Below are positions 34,655-44,226 of a stretch of DNA of 64,000 bases, in pieces. The notes beneath the pieces are model-generated. The model saw only the letters and a list, made by a program, of their open reading frames with translations. It did not search any database and was not told the DNA's origin. The translations under genes and the position numbers were made by a program. This DNA is from Maribacter sp044594925 (GTDB taxonomy: Bacteria; Bacteroidota; Bacteroidia; Flavobacteriales; Flavobacteriaceae), in contig NZ_CP138991.1 in assembly GCF_044594925.1 (NCBI RefSeq), forward strand, positions 2,542,001 to 2,606,000, read 5' to 3'. How positions within the stretch are numbered: the stretch's first letter is position 1; each line of letters starts with the position of its first letter.

Positions 34655-35755
34655 ATGTTACAACGCTTTTTTATTCTCTGCTCTGGGGCGGATTCCGAAA
34701 TTTTAAAAACCTGTTCCAAAGGAGAACAGAACAAATATGCAGGCATTGGCGCTACAGTTTTTTTTACCGCTGTTATGGCCTTTATTGCTAGTAGCTATGC
34801 GTTATATACCGTTTTTGATAGCGTTTATGCAGCTATTTTCTTTGGCTTTATCTGGGGCCTTTTAATTTTTAACCTAGACCGCTTCATAGTTTCAACAATT
34901 AGAAAAAGGAATAACTTTTCTCGAGAACTACTACAGGCTGCGCCACGTATAATTCTGGCATTGATTATTGCGGTGGTGATTTCAAAACCCTTGGAAATAA
35001 AAATATTTGAAAAGGAAATTAATCAAGTGTTATTAGAACAAAAAAATGAGCTCACCCTAAATAACAAGGAACAGCTAGCACTACAATACACACCAGCTAT
35101 AGAAAAATTGAACCAAGATATTCTTACATTAAAAACAGAGGTGCGCTCTAAAGAAGCGGAAACCAATGCCTTGTACGATACCTATATTTCTGAAGCCGAA
35201 GGTACTGCGGGCACCAAACTCTTAGGGAAAGGTCCGGTTTACCAAGAAAAAAGAGAAAAGCACGATGCGGCACTAGCTGAGCTTCAGTTATTAAAAACTA
35301 CCAATACTAAAAAAATAACCGATTTAGAATCGGACATTGCCTCATTGAATGCAGCATATGCCGATGTGGTAAAAAACTCCCAGCCTATTATTGATGGTTT
35401 TGATGGTTTAATGGCGCGTATTACAGCGTTAGGGGAATTACCGTGGTTTCCTTCGTTCTTTATCTTTCTTTTGTTCCTCGCTATTGAAACATCGCCTATT
35501 ATCGCAAAACTCTTAGCTCCAAAAGGAGAATACGATGTAAAGCTTGAAGAAGAAGAAAGTATTCTAGCTTCATGGGTTGCCCAAAAAGTAGCGCAGCGTA
35601 AACTAATTGTATCCACGGATAGTACTATAAATCAAAAAATCTACGAAGACCTTAAAGGCGAAGAAGAACTATATGGGTACAAGAAAAACAAAGCAGAAGA
35701 ATTACTTCTTTTACAGGCCGATAAATTTCATGAGGTACAGGTTAAAAACCTTTAG
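34655..35755 (+). CDS. DUF4407 membrane protein
   Basis: Function unknown. Residues ~28-80 hold two membrane segments, another lies near 94-112, and a fourth near 275-292 (WFPSFFIFLLFLAIETSPIIAKLL). Between the third and fourth lies a ~150-residue alpha-helical, probably coiled-coil, stretch (QVLLEQKNELTLNNKEQL...). DUF4407 signature features: FNLDRFIVSTIRK, a conserved ETSP motif. Length 366. Its stop lies 2 bp from the stop of the convergent DUF5060 gene. Confidence 0.88.
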   Translation: MLQRFFILCSGADSEILKTCSKGEQNKYAGIGATVFFTAVMAFIASSYALYTVFDSVYAAIFFGFIWGLLIFNLDRFIVSTIRKRNNFSRELLQAAPRIILALIIAVVISKPLEIKIFEKEINQVLLEQKNELTLNNKEQLALQYTPAIEKLNQDILTLKTEVRSKEAETNALYDTYISEAEGTAGTKLLGKGPVYQEKREKHDAALAELQLLKTTNTKKITDLESDIASLNAAYADVVKNSQPIIDGFDGLMARITALGELPWFPSFFIFLLFLAIETSPIIAKLLAPKGEYDVKLEEEESILASWVAQKVAQRKLIVSTDSTINQKIYEDLKGEEELYGYKKNKAEELLLLQADKFHEVQVKNL

Positions 35756-35757
35756 AA

Positions 35758-37602
35758 CTATTCTGATTTTCTAATCAGAACTACCCAGTCTTGGTTTTTA
35801 ATCTGTTCCGTTTTTACCGGTGGTGCTCCAATTGCAGATTTGTTTCCACCTCTTAATGATGACACGCTACCATTTTGTAGTTCTCCCCCGGCGAGTGGAT
35901 CAAACCATTGAACGGAAAACTCTCCTTGAGTATCACTTAAATCAATACTGTAGTTTTTGGCATCTGGCAAATAAATAGCATACACTTCGCCAGGTTTTTC
36001 AAAACAGTAGCCTTGTTTTGTACTGATGCGTTTTAGATTAACATTCATTTCCCAGTAAGGTAAATGATTTTGGAAAAATTGTAGCGCATAATCGGTTAAC
36101 TCCCAAAGTCTATCAGTTGTACGCCAGTCTTCGGTATTTAAATCATTATAGGTATTATTTGCTCCATAGTACCACTCCACACCTGCCGCACCAGAGAGTA
36201 AAGTACCCCATAAGACATAACGCCTTATGGAATCATGATTATAATCTACGGTATCTGGAACAACACCTGTATGCCACATACCAATTTCATCCATAGTAAT
36301 CAACCAAGGGTGCCCTACGGCTTTGGATTTTTCTTTCCATTCCTGAACAACTTTTGCTGCTCCTTCCCTTTTATCGACCTGTAGCGATAATCCGTCTAAG
36401 TGCTTATGGCCAACTATAGAATCCAACACATTACTTCTTGCAGGGTCATGAGAGTGGGTATGCAATAAAATAGGATGATTGTAGGGGTCAATTTTGGTAA
36501 GGTAATCTGTCATTGCCTTGCGTTGTCTATCATTCTGAGCAATAGGTGTAAATTCTGCAAAACCGTTCTCCTCACCCAAATTCCATTGCAGGCCCAAATG
36601 ATGCCCAAAACGAGCCACCATTTCTTGAAAGTATAATTGCCGCAACACTCCCGTGTCTCCATTATCTAGCATGGTTTCATTTTCCGTTTCCTGTAATACC
36701 GCGTGTAAGAAAATACCCTTGGACTGCATGTGTTGAAATACATGTTCCCATTGCGCCAATTTACTAACATCAAATCTGGTAAAATCGTCCGGTGCAGCAT
36801 AAGGCCAAACGTCTTTACCATCGCCCTTAATATTCATAGTTAAAAAGTAAGCGGCGTTCATTCCTTTAGAAGCCAAATAATTCATAGCCCCTACCAAGCC
36901 TTTTCCTTTGCCATTTTTCCAAGTTGGGTCGCCCTTATTCCAGTCTTTTAGATGTGGGGTATAGCTATGTAAAAGCTCGCTTGCTTTAGACTCCCCATCC
37001 CTATCTGCGGCCTGCGTCCTATAAGTGCCGTCAAAATCTTCATAGGCTAATAAATTTTCAGGACTATCGGCACCACCTTTCATCCAATAATTATCAGTAT
37101 CCTGAAATTTGAAATAGCCTTTAGCATTCACCAACCTACCATGCGCTCTAAAATCTGCTCCAGTTTTGGTAGACGGAATAACCATGAATTTACCATTTGG
37201 AGTCGTAAGTGGAACTTCATTTGCATTTTCTCCTATTTCCCTCAATACTATCCCCTCTCCTTTATACATTGTGGCTTCATAGCTCCATTCTCCCAACTTA
37301 TCTGGCGTAAAGCGGACCTGCCAAACAGAACCCGAAGTGGCACTAGTCTCGGCCGCATTTCCGTCAGCAGCATAAAATCCTCTAATTTTATATTGTGATT
37401 CTTTATGCGTAAAATCCACTAGGAGTTTATAATCCAGAAAGGGATTGGTTTCAGCTGTTTCAGAAGTTTCTTCGCCATCAAAAGATAAGGTTATGGTATG
37501 CCATTGCTCATACTTATCAAACGTTTCTTTTTCTATTTCTTCCTTGCAAGACGAAAAGACTAAAAACAACAAAAATAATAACCCAAGGTAATTTGCTTTC
37601 AT
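35758..37602 (-). CDS. DUF5060-type glycoside hydrolase-like lipoprotein
   Basis: Surface or periplasmic lipoprotein (lipobox LVFSSC, Cys19), probably degrading a polysaccharide. The N-terminus is a DUF5060 beta-sandwich (residues ~35-130, YEQWHTITLSF...W..R.TPDKLGEWSYEATM). The middle is a TIM-barrel-like domain with candidate acid pairs in WNLGEENGF (~343) and TMDEIGMW (~434). The last ~90 residues resemble the small C-terminal domain (Collagen_bind_2-like) found in such proteins. Length 614. No SusC/SusD pair is adjacent, so it is not in a typical PUL. Substrate unknown. Confidence 0.8.
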   Translation of the reverse strand: MKANYLGLLFLLFLVFSSCKEEIEKETFDKYEQWHTITLSFDGEETSETAETNPFLDYKLLVDFTHKESQYKIRGFYAADGNAAETSATSGSVWQVRFTPDKLGEWSYEATMYKGEGIVLREIGENANEVPLTTPNGKFMVIPSTKTGADFRAHGRLVNAKGYFKFQDTDNYWMKGGADSPENLLAYEDFDGTYRTQAADRDGESKASELLHSYTPHLKDWNKGDPTWKNGKGKGLVGAMNYLASKGMNAAYFLTMNIKGDGKDVWPYAAPDDFTRFDVSKLAQWEHVFQHMQSKGIFLHAVLQETENETMLDNGDTGVLRQLYFQEMVARFGHHLGLQWNLGEENGFAEFTPIAQNDRQRKAMTDYLTKIDPYNHPILLHTHSHDPARSNVLDSIVGHKHLDGLSLQVDKREGAAKVVQEWKEKSKAVGHPWLITMDEIGMWHTGVVPDTVDYNHDSIRRYVLWGTLLSGAAGVEWYYGANNTYNDLNTEDWRTTDRLWELTDYALQFFQNHLPYWEMNVNLKRISTKQGYCFEKPGEVYAIYLPDAKNYSIDLSDTQGEFSVQWFDPLAGGELQNGSVSSLRGGNKSAIGAPPVKTEQIKNQDWVVLIRKSE

Positions 37603-37688
37603 AACGCGTTATGATTAGTACGCTTTTAAAAGTACAACAAATATGAAAGTGATTACATAGCTTACCACAAAACCAATCGTGTTCCAAA

Positions 37689-40112
37689 TTAATCAGAGAC
37701 CAAACTCTTCTGAGAAGATAATAAAGCGCCATTAAGACCCATTCCCTGAATAAAAAATGATATATCCTTTAATCCGGTATTAATTATTTTAAAAGATGCT
37801 AATCCATTTTCATCAGTCCTAAGTTCAGGTATCCAATGGATTACTCCGAAGCGCTCAAATGAATCATTTTTATAAGAACCATATTGAGGGGTGTAGAATT
37901 TTTTCGGTATTTGAAACCCTTCTGCAAAAGTATATTCAAAAACTTGTTCCTCAGGTATTTCCTCAAAAATAGATTTTGCTTTCGTCCCCCCTCTCCTAGT
38001 ATAAATACGAATAACTCCCCCGGAACCTCTAACTCCTTCTCCTGCACCTGTTCTATCAATATGATAGGCTTCTACCTCACTTGTTGGTAATTCATGTAAT
38101 TGATCAAAATTTGAAAGGCGAACATCATTTAAATAAATGATTGGTTTGGGAAAAATCCTATCCGGATCAGTACTATTCACACCTCCAAAAGATTGTACCG
38201 TTCTTACTCTAATGACAACTCTCTCTGTAGAGGCGAATGCCAATCCTTCTCGGACTTCATAGCCCTTTGACCTAATGATATCCAAAATATAAGGGAATCT
38301 AAATTCAATATTCTCGGTTACTTCTGTCACCTTATTTTTAAGATATTTAGGTATAAAAACATTTTTTTCAGCGACTTCACTCCTTTTGTCTTCTACTACA
38401 GTAACCTCTTCTAATTGAATCGTATCATCTGATAGGAAAAAATCAGATATATATTTTATACTTGATTCAAAATCAACAGCCTGAGTATTATTTTCCTTCC
38501 ATATACTAGCAATACTATCATTCATTCTAGGCATAAATGAACCTATTTGGATATTTGGCTTCATTAGCCTCAGATTATTTCTCACCAAAGAGAACTTGAT
38601 TTTTTCACCTTTAAAGGGATAATAGTTAGAAAACTTAAAGTAGTTGTCTGTGACATTCAAAACACTACTAGTTTTATTTGGCATTCTCAAATAAAGTTTA
38701 TCCCTAGATGATAACTTATTATTTATAGTACCCGCTATCGAAAGTCCATTTTCAAAATTAAATTTTTGTTTAGGAGGGTATTTTAAAATATTCCCCCATT
38801 CATAACTACTCCATCCCTGAAGCATTAATAACAAATCTAGTTCTGCCTCTTTTCTTTGATTGAATTCTTGAAAATAATAACTAGGATTTTCTATAAAACC
38901 ATTAACATACGGCGTTAAGTAGAATGTACTGATAATATTATCTTTTGGATTATAAGACTTAGAGCTTTTAGGTAAAACAGAAATACTTAAATTTTGCAAT
39001 TTGTTTTCTGTTTTGCGCACTTTTACCTGAATAGTCAACGAATCTTTCTCTTCCTTTAATTCATGAATATCCACCTGAGGTATTTCCATATCTAACGAAT
39101 TAAAGAATAGCCGCTCTAAAACCGGTGTTTCAGTACTATCAAAAAGCGTAAGGACATTCATTCCCTTTAGTAATATCTTTTTCTCTATAATTCTTGAAAC
39201 GAATAAGGCATCCTTTGGAAAAGAGAGACCAATGCGCTTGGCCAAGCCATCCCTATGTATCAATAAGTTAAATACACCGTCCCCAAGTTTTTCTCTCGTA
39301 TCCTTATTAGTGGTCAAAGAGACTATAATTCGTTGCCGGTCAATATTTTTAACGCTAATATTCACCCCATATTCCTGTGCCTCCGGCAAGGATACAATCC
39401 GTTCAGAACCGTTTAAAAAAGAAACCTTGGCGAAATACGATCGTTCCGGATTTGGAGTGAAATTGAATTTCCCATGACCAAATTTTGAAACCCTTAATTG
39501 AGCTACTTGCGCTTCTTGGTCGTCCAAAACCAAAATATTAGATACAGGTACGGCATAACCAAATTGATTGGTAATTTTCACGCCAACAACGTTTGTAGTA
39601 TTCATTATCAAATTGCCACCTTCAGGCAAAAATTGAATATCATACGATATGGGAACGGAGTGCAGAGAAATGGGCTTTTGATTAAGAATGACTATCTTCT
39701 GAACATGTCCGTCTTGTTCTTTAAAGTTTTTCATCCAATTGGTGAACGCTTTTATGTAGTAATTACCACTTGAAAAAGTAGAATCCACCTCAATGTGCCC
39801 TTTAAAAACGCCATCGTCAGCTAAGAATAAACTAGTCTTAATAGGTTTTCCTATACTATCATAAATACCCACGTAGACATTCGTAGTCTCTGGAAAAGCT
39901 TTACCTAATTGTCTATTATAAACATAGCCCTTAAACCAAATGTTTTCGTTTACTATATAGGTAGTTTTATTAAGATGAAGATAAGTAGCCTCACGAGGTA
40001 ACTCAAAGTATTTGGTGAACGATTCTTTAATAAGGTCTCCGGAATTCCTATTTTGAGAAAATGAAAAGGTTGTTGTAATTAGAATAAGTATAAAAATGAT
40101 TTTCCTGTACAT
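37689..40112 (-). CDS. Secreted MG2-like/TonB-plug domain protein, no beta-barrel
   Basis: Signal peptide MYRKIIFILILITTTFSFSQ. Residues ~35-150 resemble the MG2 domain of alpha-2-macroglobulin (REATYLHLNKTTYIVNENIWFKGYVYN...). A further beta-rich part follows, then near 630-720 a TonB-receptor plug-like domain (IIYLNDVRLSNFDQL...SEVEAYHIDRTG...GGVIRIYTRRG). No barrel strands follow; the C-terminus is a short beta domain (WIPELRTDENGLASFKI). 807 residues. This architecture is widespread in Flavobacteriaceae and presumed to sit in the periplasm or outer surface; role unknown. Confidence 0.8.
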   Translation of the reverse strand: MYRKIIFILILITTTFSFSQNRNSGDLIKESFTKYFELPREATYLHLNKTTYIVNENIWFKGYVYNRQLGKAFPETTNVYVGIYDSIGKPIKTSLFLADDGVFKGHIEVDSTFSSGNYYIKAFTNWMKNFKEQDGHVQKIVILNQKPISLHSVPISYDIQFLPEGGNLIMNTTNVVGVKITNQFGYAVPVSNILVLDDQEAQVAQLRVSKFGHGKFNFTPNPERSYFAKVSFLNGSERIVSLPEAQEYGVNISVKNIDRQRIIVSLTTNKDTREKLGDGVFNLLIHRDGLAKRIGLSFPKDALFVSRIIEKKILLKGMNVLTLFDSTETPVLERLFFNSLDMEIPQVDIHELKEEKDSLTIQVKVRKTENKLQNLSISVLPKSSKSYNPKDNIISTFYLTPYVNGFIENPSYYFQEFNQRKEAELDLLLMLQGWSSYEWGNILKYPPKQKFNFENGLSIAGTINNKLSSRDKLYLRMPNKTSSVLNVTDNYFKFSNYYPFKGEKIKFSLVRNNLRLMKPNIQIGSFMPRMNDSIASIWKENNTQAVDFESSIKYISDFFLSDDTIQLEEVTVVEDKRSEVAEKNVFIPKYLKNKVTEVTENIEFRFPYILDIIRSKGYEVREGLAFASTERVVIRVRTVQSFGGVNSTDPDRIFPKPIIYLNDVRLSNFDQLHELPTSEVEAYHIDRTGAGEGVRGSGGVIRIYTRRGGTKAKSIFEEIPEEQVFEYTFAEGFQIPKKFYTPQYGSYKNDSFERFGVIHWIPELRTDENGLASFKIINTGLKDISFFIQGMGLNGALLSSQKSLVSD

Positions 40113-40130
40113 GAACTAAATCTTATTCAT

Positions 40131-41900
40131 TTAAATTATTTCCATTTTCCTTAGTAAGAAAGATGCATTCATATTCTGACAAACACCTTCTTTGAAACGG
40201 TAATCAAAATGCAATTCATTTGCTATAATTTCAGCATCAAAGTAATAATTCTTTACTTGAGGCAGTTCTTTAGCCACTTCACAAAGGCTAAGATCGTGGG
40301 TAGCGATAATACCCGTTGCATTCGAGGCAACTAAACGCTCAATAAACTTTCTAGAACCCTTTGCCTTGTCGGTACTGTTGGTTCCCTTTAAAATTTCATC
40401 CAAAACTATAAAATAGGGGTCTTTTTGTATTTCCTCCACGATAAATTTTAATCGTTTTAATTCCGAAAAGAAATAAGACTCATCATCTGTTAAGGAATCG
40501 GTTGTGCGCATACTCGTAATTAGTTTTATGGGTTTGTAACTAACGGACTTCGCACAAACCGGTAGTCCTATATTAGCCATGAGCAACTGTAATGAAACAG
40601 TCCGCAAAAAAGTACTTTTACCAGCCATATTTGCTCCGGTAATAATAAAGAACTCGTCTTTCTTAATTTCAAAATCGTTCCGGATACTTTTTTCAGGAGC
40701 TAGTAGTGGATGACCTGCTTGTTCTGATGTTATGGTATTGCCTTCCTTAATAATCTTAGGAAAGGTATAATCGGGGTGATTAAAGGCAAAATTACCTAGC
40801 GAGCAATAGGCGTCATAAAAGGCAATAGTATTAAACCATAAATTAACGGAAGCCCCATAGGCCGTAATCCACTTTTCAATTTTAAAACAGGTTGATAAAC
40901 CCATGAGAAACAACCCGTTCCCAAAAATGAGGTAAATGATATTATTGTTCCTATCCAAACTGTTCAATAAGTTTGAAAATTCTTTTAAAATTTCTGAAGT
41001 TTTACGTCCATCGTTTAAAATTTGCTCTTTCTTTTTCTTTAAAAAGTCAGCACTAAACTCCTGCTCCTCTATTAAACTTAATAGTTTGGTATACTGCTGA
41101 AATACCGCTAATAATTTACCAGAATTTGCACCCAACCTGGCCACTTTTCTCGCGTAAATTCCTGTAATCAATAGGCCAAAAACAATCCAATAAATTAGAA
41201 TTGATTCCGCAAGGCTATTCATAAAATAAAGTACGAACAAGAGTATTGAAACACCGGAAAACAGTAATGGTAAAAACCGCATGACTTTTGGGACAAATGA
41301 AATATATCCCTTAAGCCAATTTATGATTACCGATGTGGGAGTATCTGTCTTAACTAAGCTTGCCGTCGCAGAAAATTCTTGACGCCAATTCGGTTTTTTG
41401 GCCAACTCGGCAATCGCTTTTTGCTTTTGTACAATGGCATCGATTGTATTTTCTTTCAAGATTTCGGAAAGCATATCACCCCCCTGCTTAAGCGTAGTTC
41501 TATTCATGTACTGATAAAAAGAACCCATTCCAAATAGGTCTATGTCTTGACTATAATAATGAGTGCTATCCTTATATTCTTCCCCACTCGGCAAATGGTG
41601 AAAGTCCCTTTGTAGTACTTTTATTTCTATCTCATTTATGTTGATCAACGCTTTTAATCTATCCCTTTTTCTTTGTAAATCGGTATGTCTGGATACCAAA
41701 AAAAGAAATATTATAATGGTAGCCAGAATAATCGCCACCACCAATTTAATGTTACCTCTAAACACATAGGAGCCAAGAAGGGCACTAACGAAGACCGCCA
41801 AACGCAACATACTAGATGCCCATAACTCCTTTTGCCTTTTGGAGCGTTCTGCGGTAAATTTTTCTATTTTATTTTGGTAAAAGCCAATTAAATCCTGCAT
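40131..41900 (-). CDS. Membrane-anchored MutS-like ATPase
   Basis: The C-terminal ~190 residues are a MutS-family ABC ATPase: Walker A TGANMAGKSTFLRT (~425), MRTTDSLTDDESYF (signature region), Walker B YFIVLDEILKGTNS and IIATHDLSLCE. The N-terminus has two membrane segments (~28-68) and two more near 205-250 separated by polar sequence, so it is membrane-bound; the MutS mismatch-binding and connector domains are missing. It is therefore not a mismatch-repair MutS. Length 589. It starts 222 bp from the ExbD genes. Function unknown; a MutS2/MSH-like remodelling role at the membrane is a guess. Confidence 0.85.
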   Translation of the reverse strand: MQDLIGFYQNKIEKFTAERSKRQKELWASSMLRLAVFVSALLGSYVFRGNIKLVVAIILATIIIFLFLVSRHTDLQRKRDRLKALININEIEIKVLQRDFHHLPSGEEYKDSTHYYSQDIDLFGMGSFYQYMNRTTLKQGGDMLSEILKENTIDAIVQKQKAIAELAKKPNWRQEFSATASLVKTDTPTSVIINWLKGYISFVPKVMRFLPLLFSGVSILLFVLYFMNSLAESILIYWIVFGLLITGIYARKVARLGANSGKLLAVFQQYTKLLSLIEEQEFSADFLKKKKEQILNDGRKTSEILKEFSNLLNSLDRNNNIIYLIFGNGLFLMGLSTCFKIEKWITAYGASVNLWFNTIAFYDAYCSLGNFAFNHPDYTFPKIIKEGNTITSEQAGHPLLAPEKSIRNDFEIKKDEFFIITGANMAGKSTFLRTVSLQLLMANIGLPVCAKSVSYKPIKLITSMRTTDSLTDDESYFFSELKRLKFIVEEIQKDPYFIVLDEILKGTNSTDKAKGSRKFIERLVASNATGIIATHDLSLCEVAKELPQVKNYYFDAEIIANELHFDYRFKEGVCQNMNASFLLRKMEII

Positions 41901-41973
41901 TCTTTAGCTAAACATTGTTATACACTGCATTATACTCAGTGCCGATTGATGCATAAAGATATGGATTAGCCTT

Positions 41974-42096
41974 CTATTGGAGTGCGTCTAATTCTGACCT
42001 TAACTTCTTGGTAAACTTTGCAACCACAAGATCATAAGAGTGATCTATCAACTCCTTGGTTAGTTTAGGGTCTATGCTTTCTCTGGAAAAGCTAAA
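41974..42096 (-). pseudogene. Decayed 3' fragment of a YjbR/MmcQ-type gene
   Basis: The minus strand encodes ESIDPKLTKELIDHSYDLVV then AKFTKKLRSELDALQ-stop, matching the C-terminus of the intact protein at 43432-43785 (ESIAPKLTKELIDHSYELVI, AKFTKKLKSEYDAL). The first ~75 residues are missing and a stop (TAA) lies just upstream, so it is a dead remnant of a second copy. The two copies flank the two ExbD genes. Confidence 0.85.
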
Positions 42097-42121
42097 ATTT
42101 TATTTCCTGATTCGTATAATT

Positions 42122-42619
42122 CTATTTACTTACCTCCATATTTTCTAGCACATTACCCTCATAGGTCGTATAATTTATTTTAAGTAAGTTAACATTACGT
42201 AATCTTTTCTTTAAATCCTCAATAACGCCCATTTTAACACCAGCGTCTGCCTTTATAGCTACTGTAGCAACACCTCTTAAATGCTCTGGCATTAAAGACA
42301 GGGCTTGCAGCGCATAATCACCTACCTCATCCATATGAACAAACGTATTATCCATTTGTATTCTAGGTTTATTTCCAAGGCTAACAGCTTGACTGCTTTT
42401 AGGCTTCCCCACAAAAATCTCAATAACGCGATCCGCCTTATCTAACAATGTTGTCTCAGATGCTTTTGGCAACCTATTCTCAACCATTAAATTTTGATTC
42501 TTTATGACCGTAACCGTCATGAAAAAGAAGAGCAATATAAAAACAATATCAGGCAATGATGCCGTTGATATGGCTGGCAAATCCCTACCGATTGCCCCTT
42601 TTTTATTGAACTTTATCAT
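42122..42619 (-). CDS. ExbD/TolR-family protein (second of pair)
   Basis: A single-pass inner-membrane protein of the TonB/Tol energy-coupling type. One N-terminal membrane segment (SLPDIVFILLFFFMTVTVI) carries the conserved proton-handling Asp (PDIVF, ~24). The remainder is the periplasmic ExbD/TolR beta-alpha domain (VAIKADAGVKMGVIEDLKKRLRNVNLLKINY). Length 165. It starts 4 bp after its paralogue. No ExbB or TonB gene is within the window, so the partner is encoded elsewhere. Confidence 0.9.
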   Translation of the reverse strand: MIKFNKKGAIGRDLPAISTASLPDIVFILLFFFMTVTVIKNQNLMVENRLPKASETTLLDKADRVIEIFVGKPKSSQAVSLGNKPRIQMDNTFVHMDEVGDYALQALSLMPEHLRGVATVAIKADAGVKMGVIEDLKKRLRNVNLLKINYTTYEGNVLENMEVSK

Positions 42620-42623
42620 AATT

Positions 42624-43241
42624 TCAATTGTTAATGGTTTCTGGTTCTACTATTTTTTGCGGATATAGTTTTCGCACAATTTCAATTTGCTCTTTTAATT
42701 TTACTTTCTCATTTACCGTAGTTTTCGCATCATGGTATTTTGAATTCATAACTTCAAAAGTGGTATTAAATAATCTTAGACTTTGGCTATTCCGAAAGTA
42801 ATTATAGGCTCCTATTACTTCATTTTGAACAGCAACATAGACCGGATAACTCGTATTTCGTTGTGTTTTAATAGAAATAATAGCTTTTGAAGGATGCTCT
42901 GACAGCGTATTCAACCGTTCTCCTTTGCAGTAACTACAATAATTGTCGTCTTGTATAGGTAAGCCACCATTATCTATAAATCTTATAATTTTTTTACGGA
43001 GATTTTGGAGTTGTTCAATTTCTCCGTCCGCCATAATTTCGTCCTTATTATTTATGGTAATTTCAAAAAGGTTACGCTTTTTAATATCAGCAGCAGCTTC
43101 GTTATTTGTAGAAGGTAACATGCGACTAAGACCAGCATCATTTTCAATTGATGCCGTAACCAAGAAAAAAATAAGTAATAAAAAAGCAATGTCTGCCATG
43201 GAACCGGCATTTACTTCTTGAACTGCTCTGTGGTTTTTCAT
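42624..43241 (-). CDS. ExbD/TolR-family protein (first of pair)
   Basis: Single-pass membrane protein of the ExbD family. The membrane segment AGSMADIAFLLLIFFLVTASI with its Asp (MADIAF) is near the N-terminus. The periplasmic part is longer than in its neighbour and contains a C-x2-C pair (YCSYC, ~105). The start is the ATG at 43239-43241 (MKNHRAVQEV); the reading frame runs 60 bases farther upstream but those residues are not typical. Length 205. Same operon as the next gene, 4 bp apart. Confidence 0.88.
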   Translation of the reverse strand: MKNHRAVQEVNAGSMADIAFLLLIFFLVTASIENDAGLSRMLPSTNNEAAADIKKRNLFEITINNKDEIMADGEIEQLQNLRKKIIRFIDNGGLPIQDDNYCSYCKGERLNTLSEHPSKAIISIKTQRNTSYPVYVAVQNEVIGAYNYFRNSQSLRLFNTTFEVMNSKYHDAKTTVNEKVKLKEQIEIVRKLYPQKIVEPETINN

Positions 43242-43431
43242 AATGCTACATTTTAAGACACTATGAAGTACCAAAAAATAGCCTAAAGATAACAGTAGCA
43301 ATGAGGGAATGATTGTTTTGAGTTAGCGAACAGACTCCTAGCAGCCTACCTTGGGGTAAGCTTATCTGCCAATGGGCAAGTTTAAATCTTGATTATGGCG
43401 TAAACCAGTTAAAAATACCGTGTATTAATTT

Positions 43432-43785
43432 TCACAAGGCATCATATTCACTTTTCAATTTCTTGGTAAACTTTGCAATGACAAGTTCGTAAGAATGATC
43501 TATCAACTCCTTGGTTAGTTTAGGGGCTATGCTTTCCAAAAAAACGGTATTCCAATGCACTTTGCTCATATGCCAGCCTGCGATAACCCCGTCATATTCC
43601 TCCCTTAATGCGATCGCCCGCTCAGGATCACATTTTAAGTTTACCTGCGCAGGAACTCTTCCAAGACCGCATAGGGCAAACATTTTCCCCATAACTTTAA
43701 AAACTAGTGTCTGCTCATCAAAAGGGAAGCCTTCGCTAACACCTTTTTTCAAGATACAGTACTCCCTAAATTCCTCAATATGCAT
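43432..43785 (-). CDS. YjbR/MmcQ-like protein
   Basis: 117-residue cytoplasmic protein of the CyaY-like YjbR fold, with a family-typical beginning (EFREYCILKKGVSEGFPFDEQTLVFKVMGKMFALCGL) and a C-terminal ESIAPKLTKELIDHSYELV. In some members this fold binds DNA. A degenerate copy of its last third is at 41974-42096. It ends 190 bp before the ExbD start and is 6 bp from the Dabb gene. Confidence 0.9.
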   Translation of the reverse strand: MHIEEFREYCILKKGVSEGFPFDEQTLVFKVMGKMFALCGLGRVPAQVNLKCDPERAIALREEYDGVIAGWHMSKVHWNTVFLESIAPKLTKELIDHSYELVIAKFTKKLKSEYDAL

Positions 43786-43791
43786 ATGTGG

Positions 43792-44184
43792 TTAAATACC
43801 TTGAGAATCGTAAACGATTACTTTGGTCCATAATTTACTAGACTCCTCTATAAAGAGTTTATGCGGCGCTTCATCCTGATAATTTTGCTGTGCTTCGGCC
43901 GATTCAAACGAAACTATTAAAGAATAGGTAAAAGAACCATCAACAACATCTCTGCTGGCTCTCGGTGGTTTCCCTATGAATTTTGTTTTGGCATAAGCCG
44001 AACTATCCAAGAATTTCTGAAGGGACACCTCAAAAGCTTTACAATCTTCCTTACTTTCTGGATTTTCTAGCCAAAAATATACGGTATGGGCAAAATTTGA
44101 ATCGAATTCGTTCATAGTTTCTTTAGTTTGGGCAACCCCCGTTAATGAGAATAATAAAATTAGTAAAGTAGTGCAAGTTCTCAT
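43792..44184 (-). CDS. Dabb-family protein with a signal peptide
   Basis: Stress-responsive alpha/beta-barrel (Dabb) dimer-forming domain: FAHTVYFWLENPES at the start, KFLDSSAYAKTKFIGKPPRASRDVVDGSFTYSLIVSFES in the middle. The start at ATG 44182-44184 (MRTCTTLL) gives a clean signal peptide (LLILLFSLTGVAQ), so the protein is exported; an in-frame ATG 21 bases upstream would put MIAHKLT ahead of it. Length 130. The exported location is less usual for Dabb proteins, which are mostly cytoplasmic. Function unknown. Confidence 0.78.
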   Translation of the reverse strand: MRTCTTLLILLFSLTGVAQTKETMNEFDSNFAHTVYFWLENPESKEDCKAFEVSLQKFLDSSAYAKTKFIGKPPRASRDVVDGSFTYSLIVSFESAEAQQNYQDEAPHKLFIEESSKLWTKVIVYDSQGI

Positions 44185-44226
44185 AGTTAATTTATGCGCT
44201 ATCAAAAATAGCTGTTTTTTAGGTTA

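Noticed and set aside
35758..37602. Collagenase linked to the hydroxylysine cluster
   Set aside because: The C-terminal domain name suggests collagen binding but the protein looks like a glycosidase and lies 6.5 kb away with unrelated genes between.
40131..41900. True MutS mismatch-repair protein
   Set aside because: Lacks mismatch-binding and connector domains and has membrane helices.
43242..43431. Possible intergenic repeat similar to 34525-34560 (CTACCTYGGGGYAAG)
   Set aside because: Only a short shared stretch; cannot be told from chance without a genome-wide search.
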